Source: Pseudomonas sp. R37(2017) (GTDB taxonomy: Bacteria > Pseudomonadota > Gammaproteobacteria > Pseudomonadales > Pseudomonadaceae). From it: a stretch of DNA of 64,000 nucleotides. How positions within the stretch are numbered: position 1 is the stretch's first letter; every line of letters starts with the position of its first letter. Made by a program: the position numbers and the translations under genes. The notes beneath the pieces were generated by a model. That model did no database searches. It worked only from the letters and a program-made list of their open reading frames with translations, and was not told the origin of the DNA. The stretch covers positions 1-64,000 of the forward strand of contig NZ_NEHO01000016.1 in the NCBI RefSeq assembly GCF_002113375.1, read 5' to 3'. Shown here one piece after another: positions 57,068 to 64,000 of this stretch.

Positions 57068-57952
57068 CTATCGACCTAGATAGACCTCGATCACCCGTTC
57101 GTTGTCCTGCACCTGCTCCAGCGACCCCTCGGCCAGCACGCTGCCCTGATGCAGCACCGTGACGTGGTCGGCAATCGAGCCGACAAAGCCCATGTCGTGT
57201 TCCACCACCATCAGCGAGTGCTTGCCGGCCAGGCGCTTGAACAGCTCGGCGGTGAACTCGGTCTCAGCGTCGGTCATGCCCGCGACCGGTTCGTCGAGCA
57301 GCAACAGTTGCGGGTCCTGCATCAGCAACATGCCGATCTCCAGGAACTGCTTCTGACCATGGGACAGCAGGCCGGCCGGACGATTGACCGAGCGGGTCAG
57401 GCGAATGGTTTCCAGCACTTCGGCGATGCGGTCTTGCTGCTCGCCGCTCAAGCGTGCCCGCAGGCTGGCCCACACCGACTTGTCGGTTTTCTGCGCCAGT
57501 TCCAGGTTCTCGAACACACTCAAGGCTTCGAACACTGTCGGCTTCTGGAACTTGCGACCGATACCGGCCTGGGCGATCTGCACTTCGCTCATCGAAGCAA
57601 GGTCCAGGGTTTCGCCGAACCAGGCCTTGCCGTGACTGGGGCGGGTCTTGCCGGTGATCACGTCCATCAGCGTGGTCTTGCCCGCGCCATTGGGGCCGAT
57701 GATGCAGCGCAACTCACCAACGCCGATGTACAGGTTCAGATTGTTCAGTGCGCGGAAGCCGTCGAAGCTGACGCTGATGTCTTCCAGGGTCAGGATGGTG
57801 CCATGGCGCGTGTTCAGGCCTTTGTCGGCACGTTGGCCGAGGCCGATGGCGTCGCGGCTGCTGCCGGCGTCCTTGTTGGGCTCCACAGGAAAGAACGCCG
57901 GTTCGAGCATGAATTGAGCGGTTGCAGTGCTCCTCATTTCTACAAGCCTCAT
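57068..57952 (-). CDS. urtD: Urea ABC transporter ATPase UrtD
   Basis: 294 residues. An N-terminal extension of about 55 residues precedes the ATPase, with Walker A GPNGAGKTTLMDVITGKTRP, the LSHGQKQFLEIGMLL signature and Walker B LLLLDEPVAGMTD. LSHGQ in place of LSGGQ is the usual UrtD form. ATG 57952 overlaps the urtC stop (ATGA) and has GAGGTGA upstream, so I prefer it to a later ATG at 57937. Confidence 0.95.
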   Translation of the reverse strand: MRLVEMRSTATAQFMLEPAFFPVEPNKDAGSSRDAIGLGQRADKGLNTRHGTILTLEDISVSFDGFRALNNLNLYIGVGELRCIIGPNGAGKTTLMDVITGKTRPSHGKAWFGETLDLASMSEVQIAQAGIGRKFQKPTVFEALSVFENLELAQKTDKSVWASLRARLSGEQQDRIAEVLETIRLTRSVNRPAGLLSHGQKQFLEIGMLLMQDPQLLLLDEPVAGMTDAETEFTAELFKRLAGKHSLMVVEHDMGFVGSIADHVTVLHQGSVLAEGSLEQVQDNERVIEVYLGR

Positions 57953-59028
57953 TGCTCACCTCTTTTATTCAGCAGACCGATCACGCCCTTGGGCAGGTAC
58001 AGGGTCACGACGATGAACAGCGCACCGAGGAAGAACAGCCAGTATTCGGGGAACGCCACGGTGAACCAGCTCTTCATGCCGTTGACCACACCGGCACCGA
58101 GCAGCGGACCGATCAAGGTGCCGCGACCGCCAAGGGCCACCCACACCGCTGCTTCGATGGAGTTGGTCGGCGACATCTCGCTCGGGTTGATGATTCCCAC
58201 TTGTGGCACGTACAGCGCACCGGCCAGGCCACACAACACCGCGCTCAATACCCAGACGAACAACTTGAACCCGCGCGGGTCGTAGCCGCAGAACATCAGG
58301 CGATTCTCCGCATCGCGCAGTGCGGTCAACACCCGGCCGAACTTGCTCTGCGCCAGGCGCCAGCCGATGTACAGGCTCGCCACCAGCAACAGCACCGTGG
58401 CGAAAAACAGCGCCGCGCGGGTGCCTGGCTCGGTGATGCCAAAGCCTAGAATCGTGCGGAAATTGGTGAAGCCGTTATTGCCGCGGAAGCCGGTTTCGTT
58501 GCGGAAGAACAGCAGCATGCCGGCAAAGGTCAGGGCCTGGGTCATGATCGAGAAATACACACCCTTGATCCGCGAACGGAAGGCGAAGAAACCGAACACC
58601 AACGCCAGTAACCCCGGAGCCAGCACCACCAGGCACAGGGTCCAGAGGAAGCTGCCGGTGCCGGTCCAGAACCACGGCATTTCGTTCCACGACAGGAAGG
58701 TCATGAACGCCGGCAAACCATCGCCCGAGGCCTGACGCATCAGGTACATGCCCATGGCATAACCGCCGAGGGCGAAGAACAGGCCGTGGCCGAGGGACAG
58801 CAGGCCGGCATAACCCCAGACCAGATCCAGCGCCAGGGCAACGATGGCGTAGCAAAGAATCTTGCCCACCAGCGTTAGCGTATAGGCGGAGATGTGCAGC
58901 GTACTGTCCGCCGGTAACAGCGACAGCAGCGGCAATGCCAGCAGAAGAACGAGAATCGCCACACCGACGGCGATCGTGACTTTCGGGCCGGCCTTTTGCG
59001 TGGCCGTGAGCATCAGGGGCTGGTTCAT
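57949..59028 (-). CDS. urtC: Urea ABC transporter permease UrtC
   Basis: 359 residues, about ten membrane helices. LVWGYAGLLSLGHGLFFALGGY, the GNNGFTNF loop and EAAVWVALGGRGTLIGPLLGA are UrtC/LivM-type signatures. Start ATG 59028 shares one base with the urtB stop (TGATG). A longer open frame upstream is antisense-like and was ignored. Confidence 0.95.
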   Translation of the reverse strand: MNQPLMLTATQKAGPKVTIAVGVAILVLLLALPLLSLLPADSTLHISAYTLTLVGKILCYAIVALALDLVWGYAGLLSLGHGLFFALGGYAMGMYLMRQASGDGLPAFMTFLSWNEMPWFWTGTGSFLWTLCLVVLAPGLLALVFGFFAFRSRIKGVYFSIMTQALTFAGMLLFFRNETGFRGNNGFTNFRTILGFGITEPGTRAALFFATVLLLVASLYIGWRLAQSKFGRVLTALRDAENRLMFCGYDPRGFKLFVWVLSAVLCGLAGALYVPQVGIINPSEMSPTNSIEAAVWVALGGRGTLIGPLLGAGVVNGMKSWFTVAFPEYWLFFLGALFIVVTLYLPKGVIGLLNKRGEQ

Positions 59029-60530
59029 CAGTCGATCACCCGTCCTTTGAGCGCGAAGAGACCTTGCGGACGTTTCTGAATGAACAGAATGATCAACGCG
59101 AGGATGAGAATCTTGCCGAGCACGGCACCGATCTGCGGCTCGAGAAACTTGTTGGCGATCCCCAGGCCGAATGCGGCCAGCACGCTGCCGGCCAATTGGC
59201 CGACACCGCCGAGCACCACCACCAGGAACGAGTCGATGATGTAGCTCTGGCCGAGGTCCGGCCCGACGTTGCCGATCTGGCTGAGAGCCACGCCACCGAG
59301 GCCGGCGATGCCCGAGCCGAGGCCAAAGGCAAGCATGTCCACGCGTCCGGTAGGCACGCCGCAGCAGGCGGCCATGTTGCGGTTCTGGGTGACGGCGCGC
59401 ACGTTCAGGCCCAGGCGCGTCTTGTTCAGCAGCAGCCACGTCAGCACCACCACAAACAGTGCAAAGGCAATGATGACGATACGGTTGTACGGCAGCACGA
59501 GGTTGGGCAGCACTTGAATCCCGCCCGACAGCCACCCCGGGTTGGCCACTTCGACGTTCTGCGCGCCGAACACCAGGCGAACCAACTGGATCAGCATAAG
59601 GCTGATGCCCCAGGTGGCGAGCAGGGTTTCCAGCGGACGGCCGTAGAGGTGGCGAATCACCGTGCGCTCCAGTGCCATGCCGATGGCTGCGGTGACGAAA
59701 AAGGCCACGGGCAGCGCGATCAGCGGATAGAACTCGATCGCCTGCGGGGCTAAGCGTTGGAACATCAGTTGCACGACGTAGGTCGAGTAGGCCCCGAGCA
59801 TCAGCATCTCACCGTGGGCCATGTTGATCACGCCGAGCAGGCCGAAGGTGATTGCCAGTCCCAGTGCGGCGAGCAGCAGGATCGAACCCAGTGACATGCC
59901 ACTGAAGGCCTGACCGAGCATCTCGCCGACCAGCAGCTTGCGTTTGACTTGAGCGAGGCTGGTTTCAGCCGCGGTACGCACATTCGCGTCTGTTTCGACG
60001 CCCGGCTCCAGCAGGTTTTGCAGGCGAGTACGGGCCAGCGGATCGCCGGTTTCGCCGAGCAGGCGCACAGCGGCGAGGCGCACGGCCGGGTCGGCGTCCA
60101 CCAGTTGCAGGTTGGCCAGGGCCAGGCTCAGCGCGGCGTGAACGCGTTCGTCCTGTTCACCAGCCAGTCGCTGGTCGAGGTATTTCAACTGCGCCGGTTT
60201 GGCGCTTTTCTGCAATTGCTGCGCGGCGGCCAGACGGACTTTGGCGTCGTCGGCGAGCAGTTGATGACTGGCCAGGGCCGTATCGATCAGTCCCCGCAGG
60301 CGGTTGTTCAGACGCAGGGTTTTCGCTTGGCCGTCGATGGTCAGTTCGCCTTGTTGCAGGGCGTTGATCAACGCGATACGGGCCGGATCGGGCTGCGCGG
60401 CCCAAGACTCCAGCAGCCTGGCTTGCTGCACGGGATTGGCGGCGACGAAGTCTTCGGCGTCGGTGGCATGGGCGGCTATCGGCAAAAAGAGCGCGATGGC
60501 CAGGAGGAAGCGGTAGAGGGCAGTGGGCAT
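59028..60530 (-). CDS. urtB: Urea ABC transporter permease UrtB with periplasmic N-terminal domain
   Basis: 500 residues. A signal-like helix (FLLAIALFLPIAAHA) is followed by about 180 residues of helical, HEAT-like repeats (LADDAKVRLAAAQQLQKSAK, VDADPAVRLAAVRLLGETGD). The LivH-type permease then starts at about residue 205 (SLGSILLLAALGLAITFGLLGVINMAHGE, cut here by its own motif GVINMAHGE). This extended form is usual for proteobacterial UrtB; the extra domain may dock UrtA. ATG 60530, AAGGCGA site. Confidence 0.94.
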   Translation of the reverse strand: MPTALYRFLLAIALFLPIAAHATDAEDFVAANPVQQARLLESWAAQPDPARIALINALQQGELTIDGQAKTLRLNNRLRGLIDTALASHQLLADDAKVRLAAAQQLQKSAKPAQLKYLDQRLAGEQDERVHAALSLALANLQLVDADPAVRLAAVRLLGETGDPLARTRLQNLLEPGVETDANVRTAAETSLAQVKRKLLVGEMLGQAFSGMSLGSILLLAALGLAITFGLLGVINMAHGEMLMLGAYSTYVVQLMFQRLAPQAIEFYPLIALPVAFFVTAAIGMALERTVIRHLYGRPLETLLATWGISLMLIQLVRLVFGAQNVEVANPGWLSGGIQVLPNLVLPYNRIVIIAFALFVVVLTWLLLNKTRLGLNVRAVTQNRNMAACCGVPTGRVDMLAFGLGSGIAGLGGVALSQIGNVGPDLGQSYIIDSFLVVVLGGVGQLAGSVLAAFGLGIANKFLEPQIGAVLGKILILALIILFIQKRPQGLFALKGRVID

Positions 60531-60555
60531 AAAGAGTCGCCTTGCTCGGACTGAA

Positions 60556-60702
60556 TGTGGGAGCGGGCTTGTGTGGCGAGGGGGCTTGCCCCCGTTCGGC
60601 TGCACAGCAGTCGTAAATCGATGCCTTGGATGTACCTGATACACCGCAGTCACCGTTTTGGGGCTGCTTCGCAACCCAACGGGGGCAAGCCCCCTCGCCA
60701 CA
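60556..60702. repeat. Composite REP: family-1 fragment fused to a family-2 REPIN
   Basis: TGTGGGAGCGGGCTTG (60556-60571), the left part of a family-1 arm, runs straight into TGTGGCGAGGGGGCTTG. The latter starts a complete family-2 REPIN ending GGGCAAGCCCCCTCGCCACA at 60702. It lies between urtA and urtB. Confidence 0.8.
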
Positions 60703-60728
60703 AAAAACCATTCCCACAGGGAGTGATG

Positions 60729-60755
60729 TTGGGCCTGAACAATTGTCAGGCCCAA
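60729..60755. other. Perfect hairpin after urtA
   Basis: TTGGGCCTGA-ACAATTG-TCAGGCCCAA is a 10-bp perfect inverted repeat starting 5 bases past the urtA stop on the minus strand, with no U-run. It is likely an mRNA-stabilising or partially terminating hairpin that raises UrtA over UrtB-E. Confidence 0.75.
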
Positions 60756-60759
60756 TGGC

Positions 60760-62025
60760 TCAGTTGCTCTTCACCGCATACTCCGGCTTTTTGTCGTTGC
60801 CCGGAATGAACGGGCTCCACGGCTGGGCGCGGATCGGGCCTTCGGTCTGCCATACCACGTTGAACTGCCCGTCAGACTGGATCTCGCCGATCATCACCGG
60901 CTTGTGCAGATGGTGGTTGGTCTTGTCCATGGTCAGGGTGTAGCCGGACGGCGCGGCAAAGGTCTGGCCGGCCAGGGCTTCGCGGACTTTGTCGACGTCG
61001 GTGGATTTGGCTTTTTCCGCCGCTTGCGCCCACATGTGGATGCCGACGTAAGTGGCTTCCATCGGGTCATTGGTCACGGCTTTGTCGGCGCCCGGCAGGT
61101 TGTGTTTCTTCGCGTAGGCCTTCCAGTCGTCGACGAACTTCTTGTTGACCGGGTTCTCCACCGATTCGAAGTAGTTCCACGCCGCCAGGTTGCCCACCAG
61201 TGGCTTGGTGTCGATGCCGCGCAGTTCTTCTTCGCCCACCGAGAACGCTACGACCGGAACGTCGGTGGCTTTCAGGCCCTGGTTGGCCAGTTCTTTGTAG
61301 AAAGGCACGTTGGAGTCGCCGTTGACGGTGGAGATAACGGCCGTCTTGCCGCCTGCCGAGAACTTCTTGATGTTGGCGACAATGGTTTGATAGTCGCTGT
61401 GACCGAACGGGGTGTAGACCTCTTCGATGTCCTTGTCGGCCACGCCTTTGGAGTGCAGGAACGAGCGCAGAATCTTGTTGGTGGTGCGCGGGTAGACGTA
61501 GTCGGTGCCGAGCAGGAAGTAGCGCTTGGCGCTGCCGCCTTCCTCGCTCATCAGGTATTCAACGGCGGGGATCGCTTGCTGGTTCGGCGCGGCACCGGTG
61601 TAGAACACGTTCGGCGACATCTCTTCACCTTCGTATTGCACCGGGTAGAACAGCAGACCGTTGAGTTCTTCGAACACCGGCAATACCGATTTGCGCGACA
61701 CTGAAGTCCAGCAACCAAACACCACGGCGACCTTGTCCTGGGTCAACAACTGACGGCCCTTCTCGGCGAATAGTGGCCAGTTCGAAGCCGGGTCGACCAC
61801 CACTGGCTCCAGCATCTTGCCGTTGACGCCGCCCTTGGCGTTGATCTCGTCTATGGTCATCAACGCCATGTCTTTCAACGACGTTTCGGAGATTGCCATG
61901 GTGCCGGACAACGAATGCAGAATACCCACCTTGATGGTCTCGGCGGCCTGGACGGTCCAGGTCATGCCCATCGCGGCAATGGATGCCGAGAGTGTGAAAG
62001 CCTTGATCAAACTGCGACGCTTCAT
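60760..62025 (-). CDS. urtA: Urea ABC transporter substrate-binding protein UrtA
   Basis: 421 residues. An N-terminal export signal starts MKRRSLIKAFTLSASIAAMG (twin Arg noted, though the motif RRSLIK is an imperfect Tat box). The mature part ETIKVGILHSLSGTMAISET contains VVFGCWTSVSRKSVLPVFEE, NGLLFYPVQYEGEE and GTDYVYPRTTNKI, all UrtA hallmarks. Periplasmic high-affinity urea receptor. First gene of the urt operon. Confidence 0.96.
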   Translation of the reverse strand: MKRRSLIKAFTLSASIAAMGMTWTVQAAETIKVGILHSLSGTMAISETSLKDMALMTIDEINAKGGVNGKMLEPVVVDPASNWPLFAEKGRQLLTQDKVAVVFGCWTSVSRKSVLPVFEELNGLLFYPVQYEGEEMSPNVFYTGAAPNQQAIPAVEYLMSEEGGSAKRYFLLGTDYVYPRTTNKILRSFLHSKGVADKDIEEVYTPFGHSDYQTIVANIKKFSAGGKTAVISTVNGDSNVPFYKELANQGLKATDVPVVAFSVGEEELRGIDTKPLVGNLAAWNYFESVENPVNKKFVDDWKAYAKKHNLPGADKAVTNDPMEATYVGIHMWAQAAEKAKSTDVDKVREALAGQTFAAPSGYTLTMDKTNHHLHKPVMIGEIQSDGQFNVVWQTEGPIRAQPWSPFIPGNDKKPEYAVKSN

Positions 62026-62090
62026 TGTGCGATCTCCATGAACTCATGTGTTTTCTTGGTTGGCAGATGCGGACGGCTGAAGTGTGTTTT

Positions 62091-62105
62091 GCAAGGGCTG
62101 TGCCC
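62091..62105 (-). promoter_or_regulatory. sigma-54 promoter of urtABCDE
   Basis: On the minus strand GGGCAC-AGCCC-TTGCA matches TGGCAC-N5-TTGCW except for the first base. The predicted start is near 62078, giving a leader of about 53 bases before urtA. Confidence 0.85.
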
Positions 62106-62200
62106 GGTTGGGAAAAGGCGGGGGAACCTTGTACTAGAGGGCTTGCGCGGGTTTATGGCGCACCATGAGGGGACATCGGGAGTGGTCCGGTGCGCTGAGG

Positions 62201-62219
62201 CGCGCCACATTGGGGCGCA
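62201..62219. promoter_or_regulatory. Possible NtrC-type enhancer upstream of urtA
   Basis: CGCGCCACATTGGGGCGCA has inverted GCGCC/GGCGC arms, centred about 130 bases upstream of the predicted sigma-54 start. It departs from the NtrC consensus (spacing 7, GCGCC for GCACC), so it is only a candidate. Confidence 0.4.
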
Positions 62220-62260
62220 GTTTCATGAGCATTGAAAATCAACTGTGGGAGGGTTGTGAA

Positions 62261-63271
62261 TCAGCGGCGGCGCATCAGGCCGATGAAGAACAATCCGCCA
62301 ATCGCAGCTGTAGCGACGCCGATGGGAAGGTCTTCGGGAGCGATCAATGTCCGGGCGGCGACGTCGACCCAAACAAGAAACAGACTGCCGAGCAACACGC
62401 ACACCGGCAACAGTCTTCGGTGTTCAGCCCCGACCAGGCGCCGCGCAATGTGCGGCACCATCAGCCCGACAAAACCGATGGAGCCGCTGATCGATACCAG
62501 CACCCCGGTCATCAATGACGCAATCAAAAATACCTGCATGCGCACGGTGCGTGCATTCAGGCCCAAGGTCACGGCTGTCTGCTCGCCGGCCATCAGCGCA
62601 TTCAACGGTCGCGCCATGCCCAACAGCAAAATCAGCCCGAGCAACACACTGGCGGTCGGCACCGCCAGCAATTCCCAGCGTGCCAGCCCGAGCCCGCCGA
62701 GCATCCAGAACATCACGGCCGAACTGGCTCGATGGTCACCCATGAACAGCAGCAAATTGGCAATCGCCATCATCACGAACGACACCGCCACGCCGCACAG
62801 CAGCAATCGGTCACTGTCGAGGCGACCGTGGCGGCTGGCGATCATCAGCACCACCAGCATGCTCAGCAATGCACCGATGAATGCCGCGATCGGCAAGGTC
62901 AGCAGGCCAACGATTTCCCCCACATGCAGCACCACGATCACCGCGCCCAGGGTCGCGCCGGAGGTGACGCCGAGCAAGTGCGGGTCCGCCAACGGATTGC
63001 GCGTCACCGCTTGCAGCACTGCGCCGATCAACGCCAGGCCGGCGCCCACCAGCGCGCCGAGCAGCATGCGCGGGACGCGGATCAGCCAGATGATGTGTTC
63101 CTGTCCGGTGCTCCAGTCCGGCACACCGTAACCGAACAGTTTGTGCAAGAGGATGCGCCACACCCCATCCAGCGGCACCCGTGCCGGGCCGAAACCCAGG
63201 GACACCACGCATGACACCAGCAACAGCGCAGCGAGGACGATCAACGACAAGGCGTAGCGACGGTTGATCAT
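62261..63271 (-). CDS. FecCD-type ABC transporter permease
   Basis: 336 residues, about ten membrane helices of the BtuC/FecCD family. RVPRMLLGALVGAGLALIGA, QAVTRNPLADPHLLGVTSGA and SISGSIGFVGLMVPHIARRL (coupling helix near the end) are the family signatures. It imports an iron-siderophore, haem, cobalamin or similar chelate. Related Pseudomonas proteins are sometimes labelled F420-0 transporters. Start ATG 63271 overlaps the stop of the binding-protein gene (ATGA). Confidence 0.93.
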   Translation of the reverse strand: MINRRYALSLIVLAALLLVSCVVSLGFGPARVPLDGVWRILLHKLFGYGVPDWSTGQEHIIWLIRVPRMLLGALVGAGLALIGAVLQAVTRNPLADPHLLGVTSGATLGAVIVVLHVGEIVGLLTLPIAAFIGALLSMLVVLMIASRHGRLDSDRLLLCGVAVSFVMMAIANLLLFMGDHRASSAVMFWMLGGLGLARWELLAVPTASVLLGLILLLGMARPLNALMAGEQTAVTLGLNARTVRMQVFLIASLMTGVLVSISGSIGFVGLMVPHIARRLVGAEHRRLLPVCVLLGSLFLVWVDVAARTLIAPEDLPIGVATAAIGGLFFIGLMRRR

Positions 63272-64000
63272 TCGCCGTGGAAACCCTTGGCCAGGGTGGC
63301 GACCGCCAACACGTTATCGATCCCCGGCGTGGCTTGCACGTAAGGGATGACGACGAAGCGCCGGTGCTTGATCGCGTCCACCGATTGCAGGGCCTTGTTG
63401 GCCAGCAGGAATTGAATCTTCTGTTCGGCGGTGATTTCGCTGTAGTCGACGATCACGATCACCTGCGGATTGTGCTCGACCACGGTTTCCCAGTTGACCC
63501 GGGTCCAGCTCGCGTCGACGTCCTCCAGAATATTGCGCCCGCCTGCGGCGTCGATCAGCGCCTGTGGCATGCCCAGCCGCCCCGAGGTCATGGCCCGGTC
63601 TTCGCCGCTGTCATACAGGAACACCCGTGGTTTTTCCGCGGGCAGGTCTTTGCCGATGGCCGCCACTTGCGCCTGCATGTCGGTGATCAGGGCATTGGCG
63701 CGGTCCTGCACGTCGAAGATCCTGCCGAGGTTGCGCAGGTCGTTGTAGGTGTCTTCGAGGCTGGCCGGCGGGCGCTTCATCACGAAAGCGCAAGACTCGG
63801 TCAGCTCATACACATCGATGCCCAGCGGTTGCAGGGTTTGCGGCGTGAGGTCGCCGCCGATGCGCATGCCGTAGTCCCAGCCAGCGAAGAGGAAGTCGAC
63901 GTTGGCATTGAGCAGGGTTTCCACCGACGGGTACTTGGCCGCCAGCTCCGGCAGGCCTTCGAGGATGACCTGCATCCGGGGTGTCACGGCCTTCCAGCCA
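63268..64000 (-). CDS. ABC transporter substrate-binding protein (BtuF/FepB-like), 5' end outside the window
   Basis: At least 244 residues of a class III periplasmic binding protein; the frame stays open to the right edge (G-W-K-A-V-T-P-R-M), so the signal peptide is missing. PSVETLLNANVDFLFAG and NPQVIVIVDYSEI are typical of metal-chelate binding proteins with a rigid linker helix. Coupled to the FecCD permease. No ligand can be assigned; the ATPase gene is absent from the window or lies to the right. Confidence 0.9.
   Translation of the reverse strand, partial: GWKAVTPRMQVILEGLPELAAKYPSVETLLNANVDFLFAGWDYGMRIGGDLTPQTLQPLGIDVYELTESCAFVMKRPPASLEDTYNDLRNLGRIFDVQDRANALITDMQAQVAAIGKDLPAEKPRVFLYDSGEDRAMTSGRLGMPQALIDAAGGRNILEDVDASWTRVNWETVVEHNPQVIVIVDYSEITAEQKIQFLLANKALQSVDAIKHRRFVVIPYVQATPGIDNVLAVATLAKGFHGE

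Noticed and set aside
62232..63131. 299-codon plus-strand frame antisense to the FecCD permease
   Set aside because: Composition is Thr/Ser/Pro/Ala-rich as expected for the antisense of a membrane protein; the permease motifs on the minus strand are clear.

Overview
The window is chromosomal DNA of a Pseudomonas of the P. fluorescens group. It is high-GC and carries azurin and many copies of the 'GAGCGAGCCTGCTCGC' type REP/REPIN hairpins typical of that group. Gene order follows the P. aeruginosa core in recognisable blocks: rnr-rlmB-rpsF-rpsR-rplI-dnaB; azu/nadE/pncB; the urease and urea-transport genes. Gene names rest on recognising protein sequences and motifs by eye; no search was run.

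Layout. (1) 1-8.1 kb: two tRNA-Leu(CAG) genes, RNase R, RlmB, the S6/S18/L9 ribosomal operon with an embedded membrane protein, and DnaB. (2) 8.2-14.5 kb: YgiQ radical SAM protein, a LOG-family hydrolase, azurin, and the NAD salvage pair pncB-nadE. (3) 14.6-24.2 kb: a LysR regulator, amaB-amaA (lysine/pipecolate catabolism), and a five-gene branched-chain-amino-acid-type ABC transporter behind an exact sigma-54 promoter. (4) 24.2-34.7 kb: an intergenic stretch with a DnaA-box cluster, YdfG, a CDF transporter, an AGE-family isomerase, urease accessory genes ureJ-G-F-E, a DesT-like regulator, a secreted 14-residue-repeat protein and an AsmA protein. (5) 34.7-36.5 kb: an AT-rich island holding two unrecognised genes that look like diverged paralogues of each other. 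(6) 36.6-46.0 kb: regulators, an azoreductase-SMR pair, a lipase, transporters, PsiF, an Hsp70-like protein and CbpA-CbpM. (7) 46.2-51.5 kb: a 1756-residue LRR protein with a NEL-type E3 ubiquitin ligase end, a probable eukaryote-directed effector. (8) 51.5-62.0 kb: ureDA-(two GNATs)-BC and urtABCDE. (9) 62.3-64 kb: part of a FecCD-type ABC importer.

How the parts work together. The urea genes form one nitrogen-scavenging system: UrtABCDE imports urea, UreABC hydrolyses it, and UreD/E/F/G insert nickel. The three transcription units (urtA, ureD and ureE) each have a sigma-54 -24/-12 promoter readable in the sequence, and ureD also has a good NtrC-like site. This implies joint nitrogen-limitation control although the units are about 20 kb apart.

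The most unexplained signals are: a phased array of GGTTGCAC direct repeats (period about 23 bp) upstream of the sigma-54 promoter of the amino-acid transporter; the AT-rich paralogous pair; the giant NEL effector; the DnaA-box cluster near 24.4-24.8 kb; and the repeat protein at 31.7 kb.
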